Assembly: GCA_003202005.1 (NCBI GenBank)
Contig: QJJF01000012.1
Span: 1-64,000 of the forward strand
DNA length: 64,000 bases
Reading direction: 5' to 3'
Source of the DNA: Williamsia faeni
GTDB lineage: Bacteria; Actinomycetota; Actinomycetes; Mycobacteriales; Mycobacteriaceae
Shown in pieces: positions 44,652-53,462 of this stretch (the first letter of the stretch is position 1; each line of letters begins with the position of its first letter). Under the pieces are notes generated by a model. That model saw only the letters and a list, made by a program, of their open reading frames with translations, searched no databases and was not told the DNA's origin. A program made the translations under genes and the position numbers.

Positions 44652-44887
44652 GGATTCGACTCGACCGCACGATCTGTGACGGATTCGGCACCTGCGCAAA
44701 GCATGCGCCCGAATACTTTTCGCTCGACGACTGGGACTACGCGTCGCTGATCGGCAACGGTGAGGTCCCACCGGAAGACCGTGATCAGGTCATGCGTGCA
44801 CTCATGGACTGCCCCGCACACGCGATCACCGAGATGTCAGACGTCCGGGCCGGTGACGGCGCCGGACCGGGCCCTGCGGCGCCGTAA
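44648..44887 (+). CDS. [3Fe-4S]-type ferredoxin
   Basis: A 79-residue ferredoxin with C-D-G-F-G-T-C at 10-16 and a later C-P (MDCPAHAI). The three-Cys pattern with a Phe at the variable position is typical of P450 ferredoxins in mycolic-acid actinobacteria. Coupled by ATGA to the NuoF-like reductase gene. It probably carries electrons from that protein to one or more P450s of the region. The tail after residue 65 is Gly/Pro-rich and probably disordered. Confidence 0.85.
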   Translation: MRIRLDRTICDGFGTCAKHAPEYFSLDDWDYASLIGNGEVPPEDRDQVMRALMDCPAHAITEMSDVRAGDGAGPGPAAP

Positions 44888-44932
44888 CCGCCGCCCGCCA
44901 CGATTTGCCCCTTGTGTGTCACACTCTGCCAA

Positions 44933-44947
44933 TGGCACACTATGCCA
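44933..44947. promoter_or_regulatory. Likely autoregulatory operator of the TetR gene
   Basis: TGGCACACTATGCCA is a perfect inverted repeat (TGGCA-N5-TGCCA) ending one base before the regulator start. A second palindrome GTGTGTCACAC stands at 44914-44924. Both would be well placed for repression of the TetR-family gene by its own product. Confidence 0.5.
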
Positions 44948-44948
44948 T

Positions 44949-45599
44949 GTGACCTCCGCCACTCATAGCAGTGCGGAACTGCCCAGGTACCAGCCACGAT
45001 CCACCGAGGAACGCGCCGAACAGACCCGGCGCGCCATCGTTGGTGCGGCGCTGGAGGCGTTCCGTACCCACGGATACGAGGCAACCACCATGGGCGCGAT
45101 CGCAGCCCTCGCCGGTGTATCACCACGCAGCCTGTACCGGCACTACGGAAGCAAAGGCCAACTGTTCGCCGAGACCGTCGCGCTGGGCTCCGAGGACCTC
45201 CTGGCCTACTTCGCGGCCAATCTCGACCGGATGCCACTACGCGAGGCGATCCTCGATGCCGCGTGCGGTGCAACCGTCGATGCAAACGAACAGAACCGGG
45301 CCCTACTGCACCTGGCATCAACTGAGCGTGAGATGTCACGATTCCTGCACATGACGACACAGCGGATGATTCCGCCGTTGGCCGACATCCTCCGCACCTC
45401 GGCCGGGGTCAGCATCGAGAATGCCGAACCGATCGTGTGGGAGACACGCGCCACCGCCCTCATCGGCGCCCTGACATGCGGCTTCCAGTATTGGGCGGCC
45501 ACCCCGGATTCCGATGTTCGAGAACAGCTTTCCCGAGCCGTCGACACCGTTCTACCCATTCTCCAGACCGCATCCGGCAATGAGGAGTCCGTTCGATGA
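44949..45599 (+). CDS. TetR-family transcriptional regulator
   Basis: A 216-residue TetR regulator with the N-terminal helix-turn-helix (I-V-G-A-A-L-E-A-F then T-M-G-A-I-A-A-L-A-G-V-S-P-R-S-L-Y-R-H-Y) at about 28-68 and a C-terminal ligand domain. It starts with GTG at 44949, immediately after an inverted repeat. It overlaps the next gene by 4 bases. As the only TetR gene in the catabolic region it is a candidate reader of the ACTTAC repeats, though its own promoter carries a different palindrome. Confidence 0.87.
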   Translation: MTSATHSSAELPRYQPRSTEERAEQTRRAIVGAALEAFRTHGYEATTMGAIAALAGVSPRSLYRHYGSKGQLFAETVALGSEDLLAYFAANLDRMPLREAILDAACGATVDANEQNRALLHLASTEREMSRFLHMTTQRMIPPLADILRTSAGVSIENAEPIVWETRATALIGALTCGFQYWAATPDSDVREQLSRAVDTVLPILQTASGNEESVR

Positions 45600-46075
45600 G
45601 ATATCAGCTCAATGTGGTGGCCCGAAGCGTCTCCGACGTTGTCCAGCACGCGGGTGGGTTCGTCTACGACCAGGTGATGGCCGGCTGGGATGTGACGGTG
45701 ATACTCACCGACAACTGTGACACCCGCCCCGTGAAAATTCTCGGTGCGGATGTCGCCGATCTCGAAAAGGCGCTTGCCACCGGTGGTCTCGGCCGCCATC
45801 CTCAGGCACTCGCCATTGCCGCCGACCTCTTCAAGAGCGATGACCGGGTTCAGGGCGGGGTGGTGAAGGCGATCGAAAGCGGCAACGTCGAGGTGTCCTT
45901 CTGGGGTGATTCGTGGCCACTCGATTCCGACGCCGGGTCCGACTCTGTGGTTCATCAGCTGAGCTCAGCCGCAGCGGCCTTCAAGTCTCACGCGCTGACC
46001 GCGGCCGCCATACCGTCCGACACCGCCGCCGCTGCCGAGGTGTTCCACAGCAACGCCCGACTACCGGCCGCCTGA
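45596..46075 (+). CDS. Hypothetical protein coupled to TetR gene
   Basis: A 159-residue protein of unknown function. It begins M-R-Y-Q-L-N-V-V-A-R-S and has an ordered alpha/beta first part (FVYDQVMAGWDVTVILTD) and an Ala-rich C-terminal end (SSAAAAFKSHALTAAAI). No membrane segment or known motif is visible. The 4-base overlap with the regulator gene shows co-expression, so it may be a partner or accessory to the regulator. Confidence 0.6.
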   Translation: MRYQLNVVARSVSDVVQHAGGFVYDQVMAGWDVTVILTDNCDTRPVKILGADVADLEKALATGGLGRHPQALAIAADLFKSDDRVQGGVVKAIESGNVEVSFWGDSWPLDSDAGSDSVVHQLSSAAAAFKSHALTAAAIPSDTAAAAEVFHSNARLPAA

Positions 46076-46115
46076 CCCAGTCCACAAGTACCAATTCAGC
46101 TGTCCGCCAAGTGAG

Positions 46116-46223
46116 ATGAGGCCCGCGTACATCGATCATGAAGTCGCCGAGCAGGTTGCGACAATCACCCTGGAAGGAATGAGGGCCAATGAATCTCTTG
46201 CGACCGGCACGGCCTGCGACTGA
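46116..46223 (+). pseudogene. Possible crotonase N-terminal remnant
   Basis: A 35-codon frame whose product reads like the first strand of an enoyl-CoA hydratase (V-A-E-Q-V-A-T-I-T-L near residue 10-19) and then ends. It lies in the 175-base gap before the first Mce-associated gene. A second short frame (46189-46254, 21 codons) ends overlapping that gene's start and may couple translation. Both could be chance. Confidence 0.22.
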
Positions 46224-46250
46224 TGCGCCGGGGGGCGCCTGGAGGGCACG

Positions 46251-47060
46251 ATGACCAAAATCGACACCACCGATCTGGCAGTACTGGAAGCCGAAGCGCT
46301 CGCCGAAGCTGCCGAAGCCAGTGCGGTAGCGGCTCGCGCCCGCGCCCGCGCCGCCCAATTGCGACGCCGATCCGAGGAATCATCGACTGATAGCGAGGTT
46401 GCAGACGAAGCGGTGCCTGACACTGCTGCCACCGTTGCCGCGCCAGAGGAGGTCGACACCGAGGATCTCGGCGCAGAAGATCTCGGCGCAGAAGATCTCG
46501 ACACGGAAGATGTTGCCCTCGACGAGGACACCGACAAAGGACCTGCGTCACATCGACGGTGGACACGGCTACGGCGGCCCGGCAAACGTGCGATCGCAAC
46601 CGCGCTCGCGGCGGTCGTGATCGTCGCGGCACTGGGCCTGAGCGGCTATCTGGCCTGGCAACACCGCGAGGTCACCAAGTCGCAGGACCTCGAGGCCGAG
46701 TTCGATGCCGCCGCGCGGCAGGGCGTTGTCACCCTGACCTCACTCGACTTCAATCAGGCGGCGGCTGACGTGCAGCGGGTACTCGACAACTCAACCGGCG
46801 CCTTCCTCACCGAATTTCAAAGTCGGGCCGACGATTTCACCAGTGTTGTCGAGCAGTCCCAGGTCACCACAAAGGGTCAGGTCAACGCTTCCGCGGTCGA
46901 GTCGATGACCGACGATTCCGCAGTTGTACTGGTGGCGGCCACCTCCGAGGTCACCAATGCCGCCGGCGCCAAAGAGGAACCGCGGTCATGGCGGCTGAGT
47001 GTCACCGTGAACAGAGTTGATGGAGATCTGAAGATGTCGAAAGTGGAGTTCGTGCCATGA
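46251..47060 (+). CDS. Mce-associated membrane protein 1
   Basis: A 269-residue Mas-type protein. The first ~95 residues are Ala/Arg- then acid-rich and disordered, including three copies of a D-L-G-A-E pentapeptide; a single membrane helix follows at about 103-127; the rest is an extracytoplasmic domain with F-x-x-A-A-x-Q-x-V-x-x-L-T-S-L and Q-S-Q-V-T-x-x-G, typical of Mce-associated proteins. It is coupled to the second such gene (4-base overlap). Mas proteins stabilise Mce complexes in mycobacteria. It faces the 3' end of the mce operon. Confidence 0.8.
   Translation: MTKIDTTDLAVLEAEALAEAAEASAVAARARARAAQLRRRSEESSTDSEVADEAVPDTAATVAAPEEVDTEDLGAEDLGAEDLDTEDVALDEDTDKGPASHRRWTRLRRPGKRAIATALAAVVIVAALGLSGYLAWQHREVTKSQDLEAEFDAAARQGVVTLTSLDFNQAAADVQRVLDNSTGAFLTEFQSRADDFTSVVEQSQVTTKGQVNASAVESMTDDSAVVLVAATSEVTNAAGAKEEPRSWRLSVTVNRVDGDLKMSKVEFVP
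46464..46508 (+). repeat. Three 15-base tandem repeats
   Basis: GATCTCGGCGCAGAA is present twice exactly and a third time with three changes, in frame within the Mce-associated gene, encoding a repeated D-L-G-A-E. It adds length to the acidic cytoplasmic tail and may vary between strains. Confidence 0.8.
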
Positions 47061-47632
47061 GCGAATCCAGCGCAGCGGTTACTCTCACCAAAGACCACGA
47101 AGAACCTGACGCAGTCGTCGAACAGTCGGACATCCAGCGGCCGACCCGTCGAGCCAGACTCGGCACCGTGGCACTTGCACTGCTGGTCGCCGCTTCTCTC
47201 ATCACGGCAGCGGCCACCTACTTCTTCTTGTACGCACCGGACAAGCACACCGATTCCGGCGCAAAGGAATCGGCGATCGCGGCAGCGAATTCCGGCACCG
47301 TCGCGCTGTTGTCGTACTCTCCGGACACACTGACCGAAGATCTTGCCGCGGCCAAGACCAACCTCACCGGTGAATTCCTGACGTATTACAACGAGTTCAC
47401 CGAAAAGGTCGTGGCACCGGCCGCCCAGCAGAATTCGGTGGACACCCGGGCCGAGGTCGTCCGATCGGCAGTGTCTGACATCGACAAGGATTCGGCGACG
47501 GTCCTGGTGTTCATCAACCAGACAACCACCAGCACAGACAAACCCGATCCCGCACTGACAGCCAGCAGCGTCCGCGTCACACTGTCCAAGGTGGACGGTA
47601 CCTGGAAGATTTCGGCCTTCGATCCGGTCTAG
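47057..47632 (+). CDS. Mce-associated membrane protein 2
   Basis: A 191-residue Mas-type protein with a short cytoplasmic start, one membrane helix at about 35-57 ([20 protein letters not shown]), and an exported domain containing [11 protein letters not shown] and the Q-N-S-V-D-T-R-A-E motif. It resembles its neighbour in domain plan. Its stop codon ends 3 bases from the end of the convergent mceF gene, so transcripts from the two sides must overlap. Confidence 0.8.
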   Translation: MSESSAAVTLTKDHEEPDAVVEQSDIQRPTRRARLGTVALALLVAASLITAAATYFFLYAPDKHTDSGAKESAIAAANSGTVALLSYSPDTLTEDLAAAKTNLTGEFLTYYNEFTEKVVAPAAQQNSVDTRAEVVRSAVSDIDKDSATVLVFINQTTTSTDKPDPALTASSVRVTLSKVDGTWKISAFDPV

Positions 47633-47635
47633 GTT

Positions 47636-49021
47636 TCAGCTCTGCGGCAACATGCCCTGCCACGTTGTCTGTTTCTGCGAGTCCGCGACGTCGGTCTGCT
47701 GGTACAGCCCGCCATCCGGCCCGACGTAGGTGCCTGTGGTCGGCGAGTATCGCGCGGTGGCCACCCCCGGTGTGATGCCCTGCTGCTCCAGATTCGGGTC
47801 CGGCGGATAGTTGCCGAGTAGAGGTTGCGTGGGTGATACCGGCACGAATTCGTCGTCGCTGTTGCACAATTCGGCGGTTGCCGCCCGTTTACCCGGAACA
47901 CCGAGGCATGGAATGTTGCGCGCACCCCGGACCGCGATGTCGGAATCCTGCGGCAACTTGCAGTACAGACCTTCCGGTGTGTCGATAGTCGTGGTGTCCG
48001 ACGGTGGACGCCACTGATCCGGCGGCAGGAACCCCACCGTGCACGCCGGTGGATCCGAGACACCACTGATCCGGAAGTCGCCCAAACCGAGTCCGGCGGC
48101 ATTGTTCTTGGGTTGCACCGCCTGAATCATCGAGATGGACGGCGGCAGTAGCACCAGCAGCTGCTCGAGGGCCGCGTTGTAGGTGACCGCGAGCTGGCCC
48201 ACGGACGTGAGATTCGCCAGCAGGATCGGCAACGTGAACTCGACGGACCCGAGCAGGTTTGTCACCTCGTTCGAAAAGCCCGGTCCCGACGCGAGAATCG
48301 CGCGGATCTGCGGATCATTGATCCGCAGTTGGTTGGTGACTCCCGCCAGCGAACGACTCCAGATCTCGATCGCGTCTGCCGACCGTACCTGCGAGGAGAG
48401 CAACGGCTCGGCGTCCTCGATCAGGGTCCGAGTCGTCTCGCCCAGGTCGCTGAACTCGCCGGCCAACTTCGATGACGAGTCGATCAGGGATTGCAGCTCA
48501 TACCGCTGCCCACCGAGCCCCCGATACAACTCGTCCATCAGATCGCCGAGTTTGTCCTTCGGAATACTGCCGACGAGGTCACTGAGTTCGTCGAGCATCG
48601 GGCCGACCGGTTGCGGAATCTCGGTCCGCTCCGCGGTGATCACCGAGCCGTCGTGCAGATACGGGCCCGAATCCGTCGTGGGCCGCAGGTCCACGTACTG
48701 TTCACCGACAGCCGACATACTGCGCACCTGCGCCTGCAGATCCGCGGGGATCTTTGCGCTGCTGTCGATCGACAGCGAGGCGCGAACGCCGTTGTCGGTG
48801 AGACCAACCGAGACGACCCGGCCCACCTCCGCGCCTCGATAGGTGACGTTGCCGAATCGGTACAGTCCGCCGGCGGCGGGGAGATCCAGGGTCACCGTCA
48901 TCCGGCCGATCCCGAGCTGGGTCTGAATCTGCATGTACGAGAACAGCATCACGACCATCGCAATCACGGACATGAGCGCAAAGGCGACAAGCTGGAATCG
49001 AACGAACCCGGAAATGATCAT
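47636..49021 (-). CDS. mceF: MceF, mammalian-cell-entry family protein
   Basis: A 461-residue MCE protein and last gene of the operon. It has an N-terminal membrane anchor at about 7-30 (FQLVAFALMSVIAMVVMLFS), then the MCE/MlaD domain with V-T-Y-R-G-A-E-V-G-R-V and V-G-E-Q-Y-V-D-L, followed by a long helical region and a Pro-rich tail. Six MCE proteins are thought to build a lipid channel across the periplasm to the YrbE permeases. It overlaps mceE by 4 bases. Confidence 0.9.
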   Translation of the reverse strand: MIISGFVRFQLVAFALMSVIAMVVMLFSYMQIQTQLGIGRMTVTLDLPAAGGLYRFGNVTYRGAEVGRVVSVGLTDNGVRASLSIDSSAKIPADLQAQVRSMSAVGEQYVDLRPTTDSGPYLHDGSVITAERTEIPQPVGPMLDELSDLVGSIPKDKLGDLMDELYRGLGGQRYELQSLIDSSSKLAGEFSDLGETTRTLIEDAEPLLSSQVRSADAIEIWSRSLAGVTNQLRINDPQIRAILASGPGFSNEVTNLLGSVEFTLPILLANLTSVGQLAVTYNAALEQLLVLLPPSISMIQAVQPKNNAAGLGLGDFRISGVSDPPACTVGFLPPDQWRPPSDTTTIDTPEGLYCKLPQDSDIAVRGARNIPCLGVPGKRAATAELCNSDDEFVPVSPTQPLLGNYPPDPNLEQQGITPGVATARYSPTTGTYVGPDGGLYQQTDVADSQKQTTWQGMLPQS

Positions 49022-50139
49022 CCTTCACCCCCGGAGATCGGCGCACTCAGTGGATCACGGACGTAGCGGCCATATCCCGGATCTCCCACCGCAGCCTGGA
49101 CCACCGCGTTCGGATCTCCCAGCGGGGTACCCAAGAGAAGTTCGCGCTGCATCCGCTCGACGGTGAGGTCGACTGTGGCATGGAGATTGATGTAGTCGCC
49201 CCGGACAGCGCGGTCGATGGTCTTCTGACCATATGGATACACCGTTGCGTAGGCGATGGCCTTGTCCAGTTGTGGGCCGACGTCAGCCAGTGATCGCAGG
49301 GTGGGTGCCAGATTCTCCAGGTCGGTCACCAGATCGTCCTGCACTGCGGTGACGACGCCGCTGGTGGTGTCGCTGAACACCCGGAGCTTCTCGAGCGCGG
49401 TACTGATCTGCGGCCGCTGCGCCACCAGCACGTCCAACGCCGGCGGGATCTTCTGCAGGGCTTCGGTGAGGATGTCCCGTTGCGTGGCAAACGTTTCGGC
49501 CAGGCGGTTGGCGTTGTTGATGGTCGCCACGATGTTCTCACGCTGTTGATCCAGAGCACCGACAAATGTGTCGAGCCGGGTGATCAGGTCCCGAATCGCA
49601 TCCTCCCGGCCGCCGAAAGCCGTATTGAGGGACGAGATGATGGTGTCGATCTGCCCGAGACCACCGCCGTTGATGATCGTGGACACCGATGCCAGGGTTT
49701 GTTCGGTGGTCGGGTACGTGGCCGTGTCGTCGAGCGGGATCGTGGCACCGGAGACGAGGCTGCCGGTCGGCGGTACACCCAGCGGTGGATTCAGTTCCAG
49801 ATGGTTGGAGCCCAGCAGGCTCGTCTGACCGATGTGCGCTTGCACGTTCCCCGGAACCACCACACCTTTCTCGACCCACACCTCCACATTCGCGTGCCAT
49901 CCGGCGACGGTCATGTCGCCGATACTCCCGACGACCACGTCGTCGATCATGACCGGCGAATTCGATACCAACGTACTGACATCGGCCATCTGGACGTGGA
50001 AGAGCTGGGAGTCCGGACCACGCCCGGCGGCACCGGGCAACGGCAATGAATTGACGCCTTGCCAGCTACAGCCGGCCACCGTCAACACGACGCAGGCGAC
50101 GAGTGTGAGCAGGCGCGCATCGATGTGTCCCCGGCTCAC
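49018..50139 (-). CDS. mceE: MceE, MCE-family lipoprotein
   Basis: A 373-residue MCE protein with a lipoprotein signal peptide: hydrophobic core L-L-T-L-V-A-C-V-V-L-T-V-A-G followed by Cys24. This is the usual lipidated member (LprN-like) of mce operons. The MCE domain (V-S-N-S-P-V-M-I-D-D-V-V-V-G-S-I) and a helical domain follow. It overlaps both neighbours by 4 bases. Confidence 0.9.
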   Translation of the reverse strand: MSRGHIDARLLTLVACVVLTVAGCSWQGVNSLPLPGAAGRGPDSQLFHVQMADVSTLVSNSPVMIDDVVVGSIGDMTVAGWHANVEVWVEKGVVVPGNVQAHIGQTSLLGSNHLELNPPLGVPPTGSLVSGATIPLDDTATYPTTEQTLASVSTIINGGGLGQIDTIISSLNTAFGGREDAIRDLITRLDTFVGALDQQRENIVATINNANRLAETFATQRDILTEALQKIPPALDVLVAQRPQISTALEKLRVFSDTTSGVVTAVQDDLVTDLENLAPTLRSLADVGPQLDKAIAYATVYPYGQKTIDRAVRGDYINLHATVDLTVERMQRELLLGTPLGDPNAVVQAAVGDPGYGRYVRDPLSAPISGGEG

Positions 50140-51380
50140 GACGGCTGCCGTTCGATGGGCAGGAGCAGCGAATCAAGGGGATTCGTCGCTGCCGCCGGCT
50201 TCTCGGGCGTCGCCTTCGCCGGGACGAGGTCGGGTTCGGTGTAGATGATGTTGTCGGGATCAGCTGTCGGACCGAGAACCGGATTGACCGGGAACGGCAG
50301 GTAGTTGAACGCCAGCAGTGGCAGTACAGGTCCCAGATACTCTCGACACTTCTTGGCGCCTTCCTCCGACGTCAGGTTCTCGACAGCCGCGACGCCGGAG
50401 CAGATGAACTGGATCGGATTCGAGAAGTTGTTCAACGTGAAAACTCCTGCCTCCGTGCCGGTGTCAGGGTTGTAGATGTTGTAGAAGTTGGCCATGCTGG
50501 TCGGGAAGACATGCAGCAACTGTTCGATGTCGGCCCGGTGGTCAACCAGGTTCTGGGTCACATTCACCAGTCGCTGCACCTGTTCCGTTGCCTTGGTGCT
50601 GTTCGATGCCACGAATCGCTGGACCTCCACCACCGCGACGGACAGATCGGTCAGCGCCGCATCGAGATCGGATCGACTCTCGTCGAGCACACTCGTCAAC
50701 GTCGCGAGCCTGCCCTCGAACTGGACGATCTGTTCATCACTGCTGCTGAGCGTGGTGACGAAGGTTTGCAGGTTGTTGATGATGTCGACGATGTCGCCGC
50801 TGCCATCGGCAAGGATCCGTCCGACACCGGACAGCTCATTGACGGTCGCCCTGAGTTTGTCGCCGTTACCGTCCATCGCATCGGCTGTGCTGTCGATGAA
50901 GCGGCCGAGCGTGCTCTCCGAGAGTTCGCCGCTCGGTCCCAGATCTGTTGCCAACCGGGTCAATTGCGTCTTGATCTCATCCCACTCGATCGGCACCCCG
51001 GTCCGTTCGAGTGGGATGACACCGCCGTCGGGCATGACCGGACCTTCGGTTCGGTAGGCCGGGGTCAGCGCGACAACTCTGTCGGCGACCAGATTCTGGG
51101 CCACGATGATCGCCTGCGCGTCCGCCGGGATCTTCACCCCTCGGTCGACTTTCATGTCGAGGCGCACCGATGTCCCCTGCGGGTGGATCCCGGCGACGGA
51201 GCCGACCTTCACCCCGGCGACCTGCACCTCGTCGCCCTTGTAGATACCGGTTGCGGTGGTGAACACAGCACTGATCGCTCTGGGGCCGAACATCTTCTGA
51301 TAGGCGAACACCGATCCCGCGAGGAGCGTTGACAACAGCACCACTGCCATGACGGCTGCGGCGATCCGGGTACGTGTCAT
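50136..51380 (-). CDS. mceD: MceD, MCE-family protein
   Basis: A 414-residue MCE protein with an N-terminal hydrophobic anchor (about 6-27), the MCE domain (Y-K-G-D-E-V-Q-V-A-G-V-K-V-G-S-V), a long helical region with regular hydrophobic heptads, and a Pro/Ala-rich tail. Operon order and overlaps identify it as the fourth MCE subunit. It forms part of the lipid-transport tube with the other Mce proteins. Confidence 0.9.
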   Translation of the reverse strand: MTRTRIAAAVMAVVLLSTLLAGSVFAYQKMFGPRAISAVFTTATGIYKGDEVQVAGVKVGSVAGIHPQGTSVRLDMKVDRGVKIPADAQAIIVAQNLVADRVVALTPAYRTEGPVMPDGGVIPLERTGVPIEWDEIKTQLTRLATDLGPSGELSESTLGRFIDSTADAMDGNGDKLRATVNELSGVGRILADGSGDIVDIINNLQTFVTTLSSSDEQIVQFEGRLATLTSVLDESRSDLDAALTDLSVAVVEVQRFVASNSTKATEQVQRLVNVTQNLVDHRADIEQLLHVFPTSMANFYNIYNPDTGTEAGVFTLNNFSNPIQFICSGVAAVENLTSEEGAKKCREYLGPVLPLLAFNYLPFPVNPVLGPTADPDNIIYTEPDLVPAKATPEKPAAATNPLDSLLLPIERQPS

Positions 51381-52435
51381 CGGCCCGGTCCCGTCGATGC
51401 CCCGACCGGGATTTGTCCCCCTGGGATCGGGAACGGTACACCCGGTTCGATGCCGAATGCTTTGTTGATGAACGGCTGGATCATGTGTCCGTCGATGAGA
51501 TTGGCGACGAAAGCGTTGTAGAAGGGTCCGCTGGACACTGCCTCACCTTGGGTGAGCGCCACTTTCGCCAGGCCCGGCAGGGCCTGCCCGATGTTGTCGC
51601 GGTTCTTCTCGAGTAGCGCTGCAACGGAATTCAATCGGTCCAGGGTGGGGGCCAATTGCGCCTCGTTGTCGGCGACAAGACCCGACAACTGCTGGGAAAC
51701 CGCGGAGGTGTTCGCCAGCAGATCCACGATCTCCTGGCGCCGGTCCGCCAGAACTTCCAGCAACGAATTGGCGTTGAGGATGAGCGCGTTCAATTCGTCA
51801 CTGCGCTCGGACAGTATCGATGTGACCTCACTGCTGCTGCTCAGCAGGTCACGCAGCGATTCGTTCCGGCTGTTGATCGAGCGCGACAGCTCGCTCAAGC
51901 CATCGAATGTCGGACCCAGTTGGGGCGCAACCTGATCGATGGTCGACGACAACGTGTCGAGCGACTGGTTCAGGGCATCGGTGTCAATCGACGTGACATT
52001 GGTGGTCAGGTCTCCCAACGCATCGTTGAGTGAATACGGCGACGATGTCCGTGAGCGCGGGATGACATCTGAAGGATGCAGGACTCCGCTGCCGGCACTG
52101 TCCAGGGTGAGCATCCGCCGGCCCAGCAGTGATCCGGTCTTGATCTGCGCGGCGGTTTCGGTGCCGAGGCGGACACCGTCGTCGACCCAGAATTCCACCC
52201 GGACATCGCCCTCGTCCAGCGAAACCTTGGACACCGTACCGACTTTCACGCCCGACAAGATCACGTCGGCTCCTGACCGAAGCCCACCTGCCTCTTCGAA
52301 CAAGGCCGAATACGGCAGAGAGGTGAACCAGGTGATGTACTTCTGCCCCTGCAGGCCCACAGCCACCAGGAGCAATATCAGGACGACCCCGATGAAACCA
52401 TGTCTGGCGAGGCGACCACCGCGATACTTCAGCAT
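51377..52435 (-). CDS. mceC: MceC, MCE-family protein
   Basis: A 352-residue MCE protein. The start at 52435 is one base after the mceB stop and gives M-L-K-Y-R-G-G-R-L-A-R-H-G-F followed by an anchor helix (about 15-31), a normal MceC beginning. The MCE domain has L-R-S-G-A-D-V-I-L-S-G-V-K-V-G-T-V. A helical region follows. It overlaps mceD by 4 bases. Confidence 0.9.
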   Translation of the reverse strand: MLKYRGGRLARHGFIGVVLILLLVAVGLQGQKYITWFTSLPYSALFEEAGGLRSGADVILSGVKVGTVSKVSLDEGDVRVEFWVDDGVRLGTETAAQIKTGSLLGRRMLTLDSAGSGVLHPSDVIPRSRTSSPYSLNDALGDLTTNVTSIDTDALNQSLDTLSSTIDQVAPQLGPTFDGLSELSRSINSRNESLRDLLSSSSEVTSILSERSDELNALILNANSLLEVLADRRQEIVDLLANTSAVSQQLSGLVADNEAQLAPTLDRLNSVAALLEKNRDNIGQALPGLAKVALTQGEAVSSGPFYNAFVANLIDGHMIQPFINKAFGIEPGVPFPIPGGQIPVGASTGPGR

Positions 52436-52436
52436 G

Positions 52437-53462
52437 TCAGGGCGAGCACCTCCCGGTTGTCTGTTCGATCCACGGCAGCACCACAACCGCGCCTGTCGAA
52501 TCGGTTACGCGAACCGTGATCGCGCAGATGAAGTACTGGATGAAATTGCCGTAAGTACCTGTCCGCACGAGCTTTCGGAAGTTCTCGGGAGCCTTCTGCA
52601 GCGCAGTGTCGAGACGAGCCTTGTCGTCATCGATCAGCGGAGCCAAGCGGGCGAGTTCATCCACCGACTCGGCCAGCGGTGGGCGCGCCTGCGTGAGCAG
52701 GTCGGCCACCGCGGCGGTACCGGAATCGAGTGCCGTGATGGCGGAACCGATCGGATCGCGCTGTTGCGCAAGCTCCGCCACCAGTCGGTCGAGCCTGGAG
52801 ACGGTGGCAGAGAACTCGGGCCCGCTGCTCGCCAACGTGGCCATCACCGTGTTCAGGTTGTCGATCAGGTCCTCGATCACCACACCGTCGTCGGCAAGTG
52901 TCGAGACAAACGAGGAGGTCTTCGAGAACAGCGATCCCACCGTGGCCTCCTGGCCCTGCATGATCTGCAGCAACGACGACGTCAGACCGTTGACCTCCTG
53001 CGGACGCAGACCGTCGATCACCGGTTTGAGTCCACCGAGCAGAACATCGAGGTCCAGTGCGGGCGCGGTCTGTTCTTCCGGAATCTGCGCCCCCGGGGCC
53101 AGGATCCGGGTGGATCCCGCGCCGTCGGTGAGGTCGAGGTAGCGGTCTCCGACGAGGTTGAGGTACTTGACCGTGGCATCGGTGCCGGCGGTCAGATGAA
53201 CATTCCGGTCGGCGTTGAAGGTGACCATCACGTGGTGGTCATCTTGCAGAGATACCTCTTCGACCGTCCCCACCCGCACACCGGCAACCCGGACGGTGTC
53301 ACCTGGCCCGAGCTCCGAGACCTCTTCGAACCGTGCCGAATAGCTGTTGGTGGAACCGCTGCGGAAGTCGCCGAACACCACCACCAGAAAGGCCGACATG
53401 ACGATCATGACAATCGCAAAGATCCCGAACTTCACCGCCTGCGGGCTCCGGAGTACGGTCAT
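52437..53462 (-). CDS. mceB: MceB, MCE-family protein
   Basis: A 341-residue MCE protein with an anchor at about 13-30 (FAIVMIVMSAFLVVVF), the MCE domain (G-P-G-D-T-V-R-V-A-G-V-R-V-G-T-V-E-E-V; V-K-Y-L-N-L-V-G-D-R-Y-L), and a helical C-terminal half. It overlaps mceA by 4 bases. Length and position are standard for the second MCE subunit. Confidence 0.9.
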   Translation of the reverse strand: MTVLRSPQAVKFGIFAIVMIVMSAFLVVVFGDFRSGSTNSYSARFEEVSELGPGDTVRVAGVRVGTVEEVSLQDDHHVMVTFNADRNVHLTAGTDATVKYLNLVGDRYLDLTDGAGSTRILAPGAQIPEEQTAPALDLDVLLGGLKPVIDGLRPQEVNGLTSSLLQIMQGQEATVGSLFSKTSSFVSTLADDGVVIEDLIDNLNTVMATLASSGPEFSATVSRLDRLVAELAQQRDPIGSAITALDSGTAAVADLLTQARPPLAESVDELARLAPLIDDDKARLDTALQKAPENFRKLVRTGTYGNFIQYFICAITVRVTDSTGAVVVLPWIEQTTGRCSP

